A DNA stretch of 64,000 bases from Lagopus muta (GCF_023343835.1 NC_064444.1:17273219-17337218), one strand, 5' to 3'. Shown: positions 21,480-34,985, counted from the stretch's first letter. The notes: generated by a model from the letters alone, not told the origin. Numbers and translations: made by a program.

Positions 21480-21775
21480 TCCAGAGAAGATGATCTAATT
21501 AAAAGAGGTGGTGAAAGGCCCTGTAGAGGTTCTCTGAATTCAGACTGTTTTAACAACAACCAGGTTGGATATTAGGAACAATTCCTTCTCAGAAGGAGCA
21601 GTGAGGCAGTGGCACAGCTGCCCATGGAGGTGGAGGTCACCATCCCTGCAGGTGTGCCAGAGCTGTGGGGATGTGGCACTGAGGGATGTTGGCAGTGGGC
21701 ACTGTGGGATGGGTTGGGGTTGGACTTGGGGACCTTGGAGGTCTTTTCCAAACTTAATGACTGATTCCATGACTT
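21480..21775 (+). repeat. CR1 element, plus orientation
   Basis: 'ggttggatattaggaacaat' through 'agagctgtggggatgtggca' to 'gaggtcttttccaaacttaa'. This is a subfamily with 'tcttttccaaccttaatgat' type end. The left end beyond 21540 is approximate. Confidence 0.9.
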
Positions 21776-22324
21776 CTATATGGATACAAATTGCATCTCT
21801 GAGCCCACTTTAACATGAAGAGAAATGACACTGGAAAAGGTACAGGTTTGACTGGTTCTCACTCTGCATCACATTTTTTAAGCACACGCTCCATTCACAG
21901 TTACATTACTTTTCTGCAGCACAAACTGCTTTTCTGTTGGCAACACAAGAAAGCTGCATTAATCCTTGAGCATCTACTGACAGCCTGCAAGGCTTAGGAA
22001 GAAATCTCACGGCACTCACGGACAACTTGGTGTCATTATTTTCCACTTTGCTCTAACACATTCAGGACTGTTATGGCCAGAAACCAGGCACTGGGCAGGG
22101 CACAGAGATGCAGCGTGGCACAAAGTGGAATTCAAGCCTGGAAGGTGCCTGGTTGTGCTGTCTTGCTCATGGTTGAGCCTATGTCAAGTGTCAGGAAGGT
22201 AAAAATGTAAACATAACTGCAAAGTTTTCCACTCCCAAAAGGGAGGCGATAAAAAGATGAAAACATTCTTTGCAGAGGTGCTCGGTGAAATGGGCACAAG
22301 TTCTGGGAAGTTCTGATGGGGCAT

Positions 22325-22558
22325 ACAGAACACACTCTTCCTTTTGAGCATGAGTAAGGACTGGAATAAGTTTCCAGAGAGACAACAACATCTCTATTTT
22401 GGAGGTCTTCAAAAGTTAACTGGGTGCAGTACTGCACAACCTGCTCTAGCTGTGACATCAGCCCTGCAGAAAGCAGGGGTTAGGCATGATGACTAGGAGT
22501 TGGACTTGAAGATCCTTACAGGTCCCTTCCAACTTGGGATATTCTGTGGCTCAATGAT
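22325..22558 (+). repeat. CR1 fragment, plus orientation, diverged
   Basis: 'ggacttgaagatccttacag' then 'gtcccttccaacttgggata' and 'ttctgtggctcaatgat' form a decayed CR1 3' end. Confidence 0.8.
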
Positions 22559-24699
22559 CTCTGGAAGCTCCTTCATGCCTAAATTCTTCTAAGATCCCAT
22601 TATTTTGCGGGGTGTGGTGTCAAGATGGTGAAGAGGCAGCCATACAGATGAGCCCAGATGAACTCTCAACATTACAATGTCATGGAGGAACAAAGGAGTC
22701 ACAGCAGCCCCAATAATAACTAGGATCTGTGGCAGGACTGCAACTCCCTGACAGCAAACAGGCTATCAAGACCTGAAAGAAACTCTTCTCATTTTGGAAA
22801 AGACCCAAGGTGACCCTCCCAGCCCCTCCTGTGGGATTACACACAGCCAGACACCAGCTCATCCCAGTTCTCCCTTCTATGTGGAGTTTCACACTTGGTT
22901 CCTCAGTGTCAGGGGATGTGGCTGACACTGTGCCTTCCTGCAATCTCAAATATCAAATGAAAAAAAGAATCTGTAAACACAGGCTGAGAACCAGCATCAG
23001 AAATCAGGGTGACTGCATCACTGCTGGCTCAGCACATCTCCTGCTTTCACATTCTCACACCACGGAAGTCGCTGCACTAGAAGGATGTGCCAGGAAAAGG
23101 CAGCACGATAAATGGTGCCAGAGGAAAAGGTATTTTTGAAGTCAATTTCTACTCTTTCCCACAGACTTTTGACCACCTCTCCCTCAGACTGTTTGTATCC
23201 CCACAGTTCACTTCGATTTGATTGTCCTCCCTTTGTGCCCCTGCAGTCCCACTCTGGGCCATTCCACATTCTTCTTTTTGCACCTCTGCACTCTCACCAC
23301 ACAGCTGCTTTGCTGAGCAGGATCAACCTGATATGGGCTTGTGTAAATAAACAGAGCTAAGTGTAAACACTGATTTATAGAGGGGAAACTCCCTCTGTGG
23401 GATCTCCACTTCCATTTGCAAGCAGTTACTCGTGTATTAACTTCAGCCTGTGCATTTTTTTCCACCAGTGCACACTTGAACAAATGTAAACACTCTTCAA
23501 AAGGAACTGAAATACGGAACAAGCTGAAACAATTATGCTTCAGTGTGTGTCTGAATGATGCCAAGTAAACATGAGTTTCAATTACAAGTCCTCATTTCAA
23601 GTTCCTGCTAATGGCAAATATTGCAAAATGCTGTCTTCCTCACTTGTCTCTGAAAGGGGAACTTTGCAACACACACTTTGAGGATACAATACTGATAATG
23701 TTTTGAAAGGTCATGTCCATTTCTTGTGTAGTCTCACTGCTACGTCAACGCAATCACCCTAAAGGTTACTGAAGCTCAAGAGGTGGAAAAGCAATGGGGC
23801 TCAACCAGCCAACCTTATGCTCCTGCCTGGATCAAAATGTTGTAATAAATGAAAGACATCATTTGCAAGCTGTATCAACGTCCTGTTTTTTACTGCTTCT
23901 CTGGCAATAGTTGCACTATGTAAATATAAAAGCCTGACGTGGCTTTAGGATCTCCTTCCTCAGGAGGGCAGCAGCCTTAACTCTCTAGAATAGCAACCAA
24001 GAAGCAATGGACCAAGGGAGCAGAAAGGGCCAGAATTATATCCTACTGTGGAATACACAGGTGTGTGCAAAAAAGAAGGAAATAATTCAAGGAGAGGAGA
24101 GTGGGACAATGGAAGTCAGGTGCAGACGTCCTTAGGGTGAATCTGGCAGCAGAGCACCTGAGCTATTCAGAACACGGAGAGAAATGTATGAAATCCACAC
24201 TGAGGGAGAAGTTTCCTGACATTGCAGGAGATCAAAGGGAGACTGAGGAACAGCAGGAACAGAGGGATGCCCTTGGGTAAGAGAGGGACAAGCTGAGAAT
24301 AACATCACCGAGCATTTCTGTGCTCTCTGAAGGCAGAACACAAGACCACTCAGTGACTTTGCACATACACTCCCCACACTGGATGCTGCCTTTGCAAGAC
24401 AGTGACCTGCAACACACTCTGACTGCAGGCTTTAATTGCAGGAGAAGGACTGACATATTCTTTGAGGTGGCGAGGGCTCAGAGGAGGTACGTGAGCAGCC
24501 CACAGCCCAGCCCTGGGACTGTGATATTCAGAAAAGACAGCATCCACACCATTCAGCACTGTGTTTTACTATTTCTTTTTTTTTTTTAAACAGACCATGA
24601 GAAGAGCAAGTAAAAAATTAAAAAATTCACATCCCCACAATCTTCCCCTTCCCTTCTGTTTGCAATCTTAGTCAAAATACTATAAAGAGGTGTACTTAC

Positions 24700-24722
24700 A
24701 GGGAGGTCTGTAAAGGCTATAC
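24700..24722 (-). CDS. RANBP10: RANBP10 23-nt microexon (SPRY domain)
   Basis: This microexon sits between the acceptor 'tatttttccccccacag' and a GTAAGT donor. It encodes only 'IAFTDLP' plus the last two bases of a glycine codon. The residues continue 'NGHSLG' from the exon at 30634-30801 and lead into 'SNLYPTVG' at 20994, exactly as in the family. Phase 1 on entry and phase 0 on exit make it obligatory for the reading frame. Confidence 0.93.
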
Positions 24723-25512
24723 CTGTGGGGGGAAAAATATTACAATTAAAAAGACAAAAGATATTTTCCCAGCTTGACAACATCCATATCATGCTACAGA
24801 AAGTTACTACACCTCAATCAGTCCCACCTCTGACCCTGAATTTCACTACTTGTCACATTGATAAAAATCTTCCCTCCTCAACCCTCTCCTCTGGAGAAGG
24901 TCCATGGAAAAGCCTAAACCTTTTATAAATCTCTCCCTAAGATTTAATTTTCCAAAAAGTAGCTCCTCTTTTCTTTGCTTCTCCCTCTGTTACTCTGAAG
25001 GAGATACTTTTCCAGGCACACTTTGGGTTTAGAAACAGAGCTTCACTATCACGTTGCTTTGGGTCGGTCTGTAGCTGCTTCTCCTTACCAGTCAGTCAGA
25101 GACAGGAATGAGAATCCCAATGCTTTGCATTACAGCTGGGGAACATTTTTGCCACTGGACCAAACTACAGCTTGGAACACCTGAGAAATACTGTGCAAAG
25201 AACAGCTTCATCCTCCACGATGCTGTTACAGTTCCAAATACAAGCAATGGAAAAAAAACTGCACGGTTTCCCTTTTTGTTCACTTTGGCATATGGGAAGA
25301 GAAACAGAGCAAAACCTGGTAGATATCACAGCTGGTCATAGCAGGATCCATTTCTGCTCTAACCCACGTCCCACTTCAGCCACCATTTCTTTGCTGCACT
25401 GAAAAGCACGATAGCATGTGTCAAAGCAAGAGGGCACCATTCTCTGATGTTAATGTTATGGCTGTTCTGCTGGAGATTTCAGGTGGTCAACCAGTAAAAG
25501 AAGAGCTGCAAT

Positions 25513-25670
25513 GAATCAAAGAATCATGGAATGGCTGGGTTGGAAGAGACCTCAACACCCACCAACACCCAAGCCCTGCCATGGGCTGGCTGCTTCCCAC
25601 CAGCTCAGGCTGCCCACAGCCCCATCCGTGGCCTGGGGCACCTCCAGACATGGGGCACCCCCAGCTCTCT
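25513..25670 (-). repeat. CR1 3'-end fragment
   Basis: 'aatcaaagaatcatggaatg' then 'gctgggttggaagagacctc' is the complement of a CR1 tail. Confidence 0.9.
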
Positions 25671-25770
25671 GGCAATGTTAACAGATGAGCCTGAAATGGC
25701 CATTTAAACCAAGTTTGGGAGACAACATAGGAAACAATTACCATTTGAAACAGCACAGATCCAAAATCAA

Positions 25771-25985
25771 ATGAATCACAGAATGGTTTGGGTTGGAAGG
25801 GACCTCAAGGATCATGAATCTCCAACCCCCTGCCACATGCAGGGCCACCAACCTCCCCATTTCATAGCAGCCCAGGCTGCCCAGGGCCCCATCCAACCTG
25901 GCCTTGAACACCTCCAGGGATGGATGGAGCATCCACAGCCTCTCTGGGCAGCTGTTCCAGCACCTCACCACTCTCATAGTAGATG
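25771..25985 (-). repeat. CR1 element
   Basis: 'aatcacagaatggtttgggt' to 'tccagcacctcaccactctc' is a minus-oriented copy of the same subfamily as the copy at 58115. Confidence 0.95.
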
Positions 25986-26189
25986 CTCAGAAAAACAAAC
26001 AAACAAACTGGATTTTGATTAAATAGCCAATAATGTTTAATTAACATCATGGCAATTTGCCCCATCTATTGCCTACTTATTCTTTGCCCGTTGTGCGTGT
26101 TCTGCCCTAAATCCATTTTCCACACACTCCCCACCACAGGCTTCACACTTTGCTTCAACCCTTAGACAAGAACGAGGCTTATCTCCTCT

Positions 26190-26900
26190 TTGGAAGAGTT
26201 CCTTGCAGTGTGGGTGGGAATTTGGCTGGATTCTCAGCACTGAAGGGTCAGTAGCACAAAGTCCAAGTGCTGTCCCTCAGGGACCAACGTTAGGGTCAGC
26301 ACAGTTTAACATCTTCACTAATGACCTGGATGGTGGGAGGGTACACGCTCTCAGAAGCCTCACAGGTACCAAGCAGGAGCACGGACAACATGCTGGAGGA
26401 CATACTGCTCTCCAGTCTGCAGAAAGGATCCAGCACAAACCTCATGGAGCTCGGCAAAAGTAGCTGAAGAGCTCTTCTGCTGGCTTTGAGTCCAGCAGAG
26501 GCCAACAAGAAGGGACGCAAAGGGAAAAGGGGTTGTTTGGTCTAAAACATTAGGGGAGACACTTACTGCTGCCTCCAACTACCTAACAGGAGGGTACAGA
26601 AAAGACAGAGCCAGACTCTTCTTGAAGCTGCTTGCTAACAGGAGATGGGAGGAAATAAAAGACAGGCTGCAACATGGGAAATTCTGGTTAGATGCTAGGC
26701 AGGGGAAAAGGTCAGAATGAAAGAACTAAACAATAAAGCAGGGGGCCAGAAAAGCCCCCCTGGGGATCTCCATTCTTGAAGACAGTAAAGTTTGACATGT
26801 TTCTTAGTAACGTGACCTAGCTCTCAGCAGGACTGCGAATGCATGACCTCCAGAGATCCCTCCCAGGGTAAATTGCTCTACAGTTCTGTAAATAAGTTTA
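26190..26900 (+). repeat. CR1 reverse-transcriptase-region fragment
   Basis: One frame reads 'SAVPQGPTLGSAQFNIFTND', the decayed RT motif of a CR1 ORF2. 'ggtagatgctaggcaggg'-like and 'gacctccagagatccctccc' text follows near the tail. This is a longer, older copy; frameshifts break the rest. Ends are approximate. Confidence 0.75.
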
Positions 26901-28917
26901 CTACATTGCCTTTAAATTAAGGCATTTATATGTTTAGTGCCTTCCATTATGAAACTAAGACCAAGAAAATGTTTTAAACATCTAGATCTGTTACACAAAC
27001 ATATCTGAACCTGTACTGCTACATATCTGCATCCAACAAAGTCAACAGCAGAAAGTAAAAGAGCCACAGTTCTAACTAGGCAGCTGAATCTGAAACTGCA
27101 CTCTCTCTCAAAGCCTGGATCCAATGTGAAATAACAAACATTAGAAATTTAAAGATAGAAGAACTGGACAGCTCAACAGGTGACAAAGCAACAGTGTGTG
27201 AAAAGCCTCTTCTGTAGGTCCATGACATCAACCTGATCAGCAAGGCAGTGATAAAAAGGCATTCACTTTAAATGAAGGGTCAGTGCTGGGGAGCAGTGTG
27301 ATCAACACCTTCACCTGCTGTGCTGCAGACTGTAATGAGTGCCAACACATTCAGCAAGATGGGCACCTTAAGGATTATGACATATAGGCCTGTGAAATAC
27401 TGCTGTAAGTTGTTGAGGAGAAGCATTATTATGGCCATGTAGCTCAACGCAGACCTGGAAACAGTCACCATCCAGTTGAGCTACCTGGGTAAAACTGTTC
27501 TTACAGAGAAAGCAGGCTGCAGCTGCATTTGGTGTTTTCTTTCATTTTAAATGTGGTTCATCTGTCAAGTCCTCTTTTAAGCTTCTCAGTGCTCTTGCTC
27601 TCTGTAGATCTGGTTTGAGAACAGACCTGTTAAATTGGGAAAGCTGGAAGGATATCTGTGGGTCTCTGTGACAGCTTTCTTCATTTGCACCAGTGTTCCT
27701 GTTCATCTCTAAACTGGTGGCAAAATGGGTAACCTGGTCTTCTAAGAACCTGCACTCAAATTCAGACAGGAATTTTCCATGCCAGTGCCTCAGAGGGTTG
27801 CATGCTCTTCCCGTAGCCTTGCTGGTCCATTTACCTTGGGTTGCTGTCTAAGTCATGGATTTGAAACCCTCACACATTAGTCCCTGAGCAAACTCGTCCA
27901 CTTAATCACAGAAACCTACAGCAGTCACATTCCCTAATCACATCCTACATCCAAGACCATCTGCTTAATGGCTAGAGCCCCAGCTTTCTCACTCTTTTTC
28001 TCCCAATTCACTCTCATCACACTCCTAGCCCTACCACATCATCTTTTTTTTCACTGCCAGGACTCTGCTCAGAATTTGTCAACAGCACTTAATGATAGCA
28101 GCTGGAAGACACTGAAGACATTTTGCAGAACAGATAATTAAGACTACATACGATGTCAAACAGCTCTCATGTGATGACTCCAAACAAAGTTCGAGACTTA
28201 GCTCCAAACAAACATCCAGAAATTGTGATGGCCAAGAAAACAGTTCCTACACAGTGGTCCTGATGGATCTGATTAAATGAAAAAGTATGGAGATCACAGT
28301 TAAGCAACAGGAAAAAAACTGCAAGGAAAACAAAGGGGGGCATGTATCAAAGCAACAGGCAAAAAGGAGTCGTGATGAAGACAGAATATGATGGAGAGAG
28401 AATATTACGTGTAAGGAAAGACAAAGCTACGGTGCGTTCATTGAAAGTGAGACAAATTAAAATGCCCAAAGGCAGGGCTGTGAAACCTGCTGCCGAGCCA
28501 ACTGTCATCAAAAGGGGGCTCATTAGTCTCATGAATATTCTTCTATCTGCTGCAGCATTATGCAGTGACCTCATTCCCTACAAGGAGAGAGATTCAGCCT
28601 CAGCAGCTGAAGACTTCACGTCAGGGAATGCCAACAAAAAGCACATTCATCCCCTTCCTTACAAACCTTTGCAAAACACACAGCAAAATGTTCCAGTAGC
28701 TTTTGTGGGGGTAAGGACAACAACTGATGGCCTGCTACTCCCCAGTACTTCAATCACTGCTGACCACATCAGCACTCCTCGCTGAATGCAACCATTAGAA
28801 AATGCCACAGCTTCTGTTTGACGCTGTTAGCTGCTGCTCTCACACCTCTACTTATCTTCACAGTACAGAACTGCTCATGGATTGAGTTAATTAAGTTAGT
28901 GATTGGTCTCACTAGGT

Positions 28918-28943
28918 AGTCTTCACCAGAAGTCTTCACCAGA
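28918..28943 (+). repeat. 13-bp perfect tandem duplication
   Basis: The unit AGTCTTCACCAGA occurs twice in direct succession. Confidence 0.9.
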
Positions 28944-29344
28944 AGTGCCAGAGCATCACACACAGTTTTGGCTAGTAAATAGTTACTTCAGAAAAGAAGT
29001 AAAATCACATTCCTAAAGAAACATCCTCAAATCTGAGCAACCCTTCAGGAGGGTTCCCAGAGAAGTCTTTTTTCCCACTTAGGGCTGCAGATCTCAACGT
29101 GTTGCAAAACATGTGGTCTAGATTCTGGGAAGCCACGTGCGTCACTTCTAGGCAACCATCCCCTAAAAATCAACAGACAGTGGGATGAAAGCAGAGGAAA
29201 ATTGAAAACCATTTTTCCAAAGAAGTTCTGTCTGCATCAGCACTAGGGCCTTCTGAATCTGCCTCATGGAACAGATTCTTCTTGAGACAGAGGAGGAGCA
29301 GCCCCATACTGCAGATCCAACTCTCTGCTGCTACAACATAGCCT

Positions 29345-29770
29345 GCTACCTTCGCAGCATCACAGACTGGAGGCAGGCAGGGACTACTGGAGGCCATCTG
29401 GTCCAATCCTCTGCTCCAGCAGGGCCACCCAGAGCTGCATCCAGGACCACAGCCAGGTGACTTCTGAAGATCTCCAAAGACAGGGACTCAATTTTGGGCA
29501 GCCTGTGCCAGTGCTCCAACACCTGTGCAGCCCAGATGTGCTTCCTGATGTTCAGAGGAAGCCTCCTGTATTCCAGTTTGTGCCCACTGCTTCTTGTCCT
29601 GTACCTGGGCACCACTGACAAGAGCCTGGCTTCGTCCTCTTGGCATCATCCTTGTCACTCCCAGCTCTCTCAGCCTTTCCTCATAGCAGAGCTGCCCCAA
29701 TCCCTCGAGCATCTTCATGGCCCTTCGCTGGGCTTGCTGCTGTAGCTCCATCTCATGTAATGGGGACCCC
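29345..29770 (-). repeat. CR1 element of a more diverged subfamily
   Basis: 'cctcatagcagagctgcccc' and 'gcatcttcatggcccttcgc' are the complement of the CR1 region encoding the '[18 protein letters not shown]' type segment. The minus strand keeps partial open frames across 29346-29820. Confidence 0.85.
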
Positions 29771-30628
29771 TGTATTTTTCTTACTGAGAACTCACCAGAA
29801 ATTGTACACATTACAAGCACTCTGGACCTGCTCCTTCCTTCAGCCCAGGCAGTCTGATAACTGCTCTGACCACTCTTTTAACTGGGTATTTTTCTACCAG
29901 CTTCTTCACTGTGATTCAACGAAGTACAACTGACACAGCAAGGAGAAGCAAAGGAAAAGGAGTGCTTGCCCCCTGTTTACTGCATGGCTTATAGAAAAAC
30001 TGACCAGTACTTATCCACATTGGAGAATATGTCCTCCAAGGGAAAGATATTTTAGGTGAAAATGGATACAACTTTTTATTTTAGACAAATCAGATACAAT
30101 AGATGCCTGGAAAACACCTGTGAGACATTCCTTTGGACAAAACCCTTAAGGCCGTAGCTTTAGGAGAACTACTAGAATGACTGTGAAATAAAGCAGCAAT
30201 ATTTCTTATGCTGAATCAACATCTACGTTTGGGAATACTTGGACCAATGCTTATGAATGGACAAGTCCCTTTAAAAAGTGATGATGCTGGTAACTATGGT
30301 TTTACAGCTAGTTGAATAATATACTAAGCTTCCCACTTCTTTATTTCCCTGTTGTCCTGCCATTAGCTGTCTTATCCAATCTTCCATGCAGAAGCAGAAG
30401 AAAGGAGCACAGTCTGGGGACACAATCCTAACCTACTTAAACCGAGCAGCACAGAAACCATTTTAGCTGCCTTGAAGCCAACTTACAATCCTGACTGCAG
30501 CTGAGTGCTCTTTATCTCTCTTGTTTCTTGAAAGTTACCCACAAATGTGGAACAGGAGATAGAGCCCATGAAACTTATCAAGAGTAAACGGCAGCTGAGC
30601 ACCTTCCTCTCGAGAACAACTTTCTTTA

Positions 30629-30841
<213 letters not shown>

Positions 30842-31117
30842 TCAACAGTGAAGAACAACATGGCAACTGTCGGCTTCCAGGACACAATTTTTTCACATTT
30901 AGAAGTGCCCAGTATAACTGATGACTACTGTGTTTTAAATTGACATGGATTGACACAGACTGTGCCAAACTGAAGCAGAAGCACAAGAAGCTCTGACCAT
31001 CTCCTGACCTTACACAACCTGCAAGAGAGAAGGCAACAGGGGACCACAGAACCTGTTAAATGTGGAGCAGCGTTTGGTAAATGGACTACAGAAGAAATGA
31101 AACAACTCCGGGCTGGA

Positions 31118-31300
31118 ATCACAGAATCATAGAGTAAACGAATCACAGAATGGTTGGGTCAGAAGGGACCTCAAAGTCCATCCAGTTCCAACCCCTGCCA
31201 TGAGCTGGTTGTCCCCCACCAGACCAGGATGCCCAGGGCTCCATCCATGGGCTTGGGCACCTCCTGGGATAGGGCATCATCAGAGGACTCCACACACTCA
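31118..31300 (-). repeat. CR1 3'-end fragment
   Basis: 'aatcacagaatcatagagta' followed by 'aatcacagaatggttgggtc' is the complement of a CR1 tail with a duplicated 8-bp end repeat. Confidence 0.93.
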
Positions 31301-32084
31301 TGGCTTCTCAGGAAAAATGTGAATTATTCAGTGGATGTCCAGAGCTTCCAGTTCATTGCACCACAGTTCAGTAATGCCAGGAGAAAAGTCATGGAATGGA
31401 GCAAGACTGAAACGCGGACTTCAGGGCAAAGTCTGGGAGTGAAACTCTGACAGAGTCCTAGCAAACCACAGCCTAGAAATGGTGAATGATTCCCCATTAA
31501 GTCCCAAAAACATACAGGGATAGACAGACATCCCAGCTCCCAGGAGTGGCTCCAAGCAAGCTGTGACACCAGCACCAGTCCTGCGTAATGTCCTCCTAAA
31601 GGATAAGAACAGCAGCACCCTCAGTAAGCTCAAAACCAGCCAAACAAGGCTGCCAAAAACAAAGCAGGGAGTTATACAGGCGCTAGAGTTAACTGCCAAA
31701 ATCCCCCTGCTGACTCTTTCCAGTAAAAATCTCATTCAAATATTAACACGGCTCCTTTCCACTCTCTCTTACATTTTCTCTGTTGTTGATTCACTGCTTG
31801 AGTCTCCTTGAACACAGAGCTGTTAATTGCATGTAAATTCATGATCTCTCAATGAAACGGTTTGTGAATGTCAGCTGGTAACTCTGCTCAGTTTATCTCC
31901 TAAGCCACTTCATCATACAGTCTAAACACAAACTTCTAATCCTGCACACGACTTTGCAGCAATGAAGCAGTCAGATGCTCACATATCCATGCTAGGCACT
32001 GGATAAGGCTAAGTTTGTTGGTATGTATTGCATCAGCACCTGGAAAAAAAGCTTGACATGAAACATCCTGGTTTGGTAGTCACT

Positions 32085-32165
32085 AATAGAACCACAGACT
32101 GATTAAGGTTGGAAAAGGCCTTCAAGACCATCTAGTCCCACCCATCACCACCAATACTACAATTA
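32085..32165 (-). repeat. CR1 tail fragment
   Basis: 'accacagactgattaaggtt' then 'ggaaaaggccttcaagacca'. Complement of the tail of a CR1 subfamily. Confidence 0.75.
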
Positions 32166-32319
32166 AGGAAATCTTGTCCATTCAGCATGCTGCTAATGAT
32201 ATACAGGGTTAATTTCTTCGACTCAGATGTTGTCTAGTGCTGAATTTGGACCTAACACAACAAGACGTGCATTAAATCTGTCAGCCTTAGCAAGTCAGTT
32301 TTCTCTGAGGGTTGTTAGA

Positions 32320-32405
32320 GTTAAGGTAGTTTGGTTTGGTCATGGTTGGACTTGATGATCTTTAAGGTCTTTCCCAATCTAAGCAATTCTGTGATTCTAT
32401 GATTC
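32320..32405 (+). repeat. CR1 tail fragment
   Basis: 'ggttggacttgatgatcttt' to 'aattctgtgattctatgatt'. It faces the fragment at 32085; the two are opposite in orientation and about 160 bp apart. Confidence 0.85.
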
Positions 32406-34784
32406 CACTCATTATAAACACAGATGTGTGGCACTAATTATGTGCCTGACCCTGAGTTATTTATTAACCAAATAACGTATCAGCATTTCTAAAGTACTGT
32501 CCAGACTCACCATCAGGGTAATGGTGTGCAGGTCATTCCAGCACTGGCTGGAATTCTGGAACTCCCTGCCATTCTAAATTAAAATAACCATCAGCACTTC
32601 CAATACTTGTAGGTCAAAGCTATTTGGGCCCCACTGATCTAAACAGCACCTTCAGATGTCTGGCATTCTCTCTGATTACCAGCAGATGGGGAATAACTCA
32701 CCACATGCATGTTTTCAATGCATCCTCTGCCTTCACTCCAGCAGTATTTGCTGAGAACTCGGACGTTTCTGCATCACTTACAATTTACTACTGCCACCTA
32801 GTAAGAAGTCCATGGCATTACAAGCAATTCTTGAGTTCCTCTCACTCGAGAGCATCTTCCTTTACAATGCTAACACTTCAAAAGGGCTGAATGAGGCTTC
32901 CCAGATGACTTCACCACACTTAACTCTGCAGATCCTCTTGGCAGTCTAACCTTGTACTACCCTTACTGAAGCATTTCCAGAAGTTACTGTTGTGACCCAG
33001 CAGGCAGAGATGAGATTTTATCCACGCATTCAGGACATTGGGTCAACCAGGATCCTGTTCAATTGGGATCCTGTTCAACGTGTGGTTGCCTGTGAGACAG
33101 CACAACACAGGACATGAAGTATCATGCTCTTACTGAACGCCTCCCAGCTGTGTGCAGCACAGACACACAGAACCAGATGGAGACTCCGTTCAGTTGGTGC
33201 TCCTCGAAGGATTTTCTTTCTATGGAATTCTCCAGTCCTCCTATAAGCAGGCATAAATACTCACAATATCCACAGAAGCACACAGGGAGGAGTTTGACAG
33301 CATGACTGCAAGCTGTGTGAATCCAGCCTCCTCCTGTTTGGATCTGGTACCCTGCAGTTCTTGCACTGGAGAAGATGGCAAACCATGTATTCATCTCCAG
33401 AATACACATTATTGTATAGACTTCTACAAAATCCTTCACAATTACCCATTTCCAGGCTAGTGAGTCCTTGTCTTTATAGCTATTCCCTGCACTTCTAACC
33501 ATCATCATCTGGACCTTTCCCAGATTTACAGTGTTGCTTTCCAGAACGGAGATGCAGGTGCATCACACGCAAGGGAGGTGGGTTGCAGTTGTTTTCTGTA
33601 CCGTCCCCTGCGAGTTAATCCTAGCATTTTCCCCTTTATTATCCTTTCTACCACTGATGTTTCCATGAAGCCTTTTTTTTTTGTGCAGCCTTTTTATTGT
33701 GTAACCTAAAGGCTCATGCTGAGTCCTAACTGCATCATCACTCCTGCCTGTGAAGGGATGATGCTGCTCTGTCACTGTGCCCACCATGCAGGGCCATCTC
33801 TCGTGGCTCCTCTCCAGCACCTTTCACCTTGCTGCCCATAGCAACTCAGCGTCCTTCACAAAGTGCCTCCTCACTGCTCCATCACTTCTTCCAAGTCATT
33901 ACTGAACACTCCTGGCAGCTTTGCCAAGCCCAACCCTATGGCCACCACCTCCAACACCAAAAACCATTCACCCCATCCCTTTCCTCACTTTCAAACAACT
34001 CAGAATCCCCACTGGCACATCTCCCCTCAGCCTCCCCACCTCACTAAGGGAACTTCCCAGAGGCCTTTTAACTTCCAAGACAAAGACAGCAACCCAAGGG
34101 CCATATCCACGTGCCTGCTGGCTCCCCTTCCCAAAACTCACGTCCTGTTTCTTCATGCACTCATTACATCTGCCCTTCAGTAGAACTCCAAATGCACCTT
34201 CCCACACCAGACGCTGAGGTTCTCACACCCTGTGTTCCCTCACTCCTCTGGAGCCCTGAACAAGAGATGCAACACTTTCTCATGCAGAAGTCATTGAATA
34301 GTCATGCTAGCTGCTGTTTCACGAAGCTCCTCCTGAATAAAACAGATGGAACAGTCTTTCCTTCTAGGAAACCACCTCAGGTTTCACATACTGAAAAGAA
34401 ACCAAAGCAAGGCAGCCTTCTTACATGACAGGCAGCCTGGGCAAAAGCCCAACTCTGGCAGGCTAGCAGATGCTTTAACCTGCACAGCTCGTGCACTGCC
34501 CTCAACATCGGGATTCAAATCAGAGAGCTCTCTATCAGCACTGCCTTATCATGATCAAAATCACCATTTGCTGCTCCAGAGCCACGTGCCTTGCACAGAG
34601 ACAGGGAAGACAGATGGGACAGTCATCTCATGCAAAGGCAATGCTGTGGGAACTAATGCACTATGGTACAGCTACATCTTATTCTTCCATAAAGTAGATT
34701 AGGGACCCCCAGAGGGTCATTACACCAAAAAATCCTAACTCCAAAATCTAGTGAGCCGGTGTGGCTGGCAGGTTCAGTTAGCAC

Positions 34785-34985
34785 AGCTGTTAAGGTTGGC
34801 TATTAGGAACAGTTTCTTCTTCAAAAGAGTGGTGAGGTTTGCACAGTTGGCCAGGGAAGGGAGTCACCATCCCTGGAGGTGTCCCAGAGCTGTGAGGATG
34901 TGGCAATAAGGGACATGGTGGTGATGAGTCAACAGCTGGGCTTGATGATCTTGCTGGTCTTTTCCAACCTTAATGATTCCATGCT
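34785..34985 (+). repeat. CR1 element
   Basis: 'taaggttggctattaggaac' to 'cttttccaaccttaatgatt'. Confidence 0.92.

Larger units (their letters stand above)
20995..24699 (-). other. RANBP10: RANBP10 intron (3.7 kb)
   Basis: It holds the CR1 copies at 21480-21775 and 22325-22558 and otherwise unique DNA. A T10-type run lies at about 24578-24587. A TATAAAAG word at 23925-23932 is noted in the findings. Confidence 0.75.
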
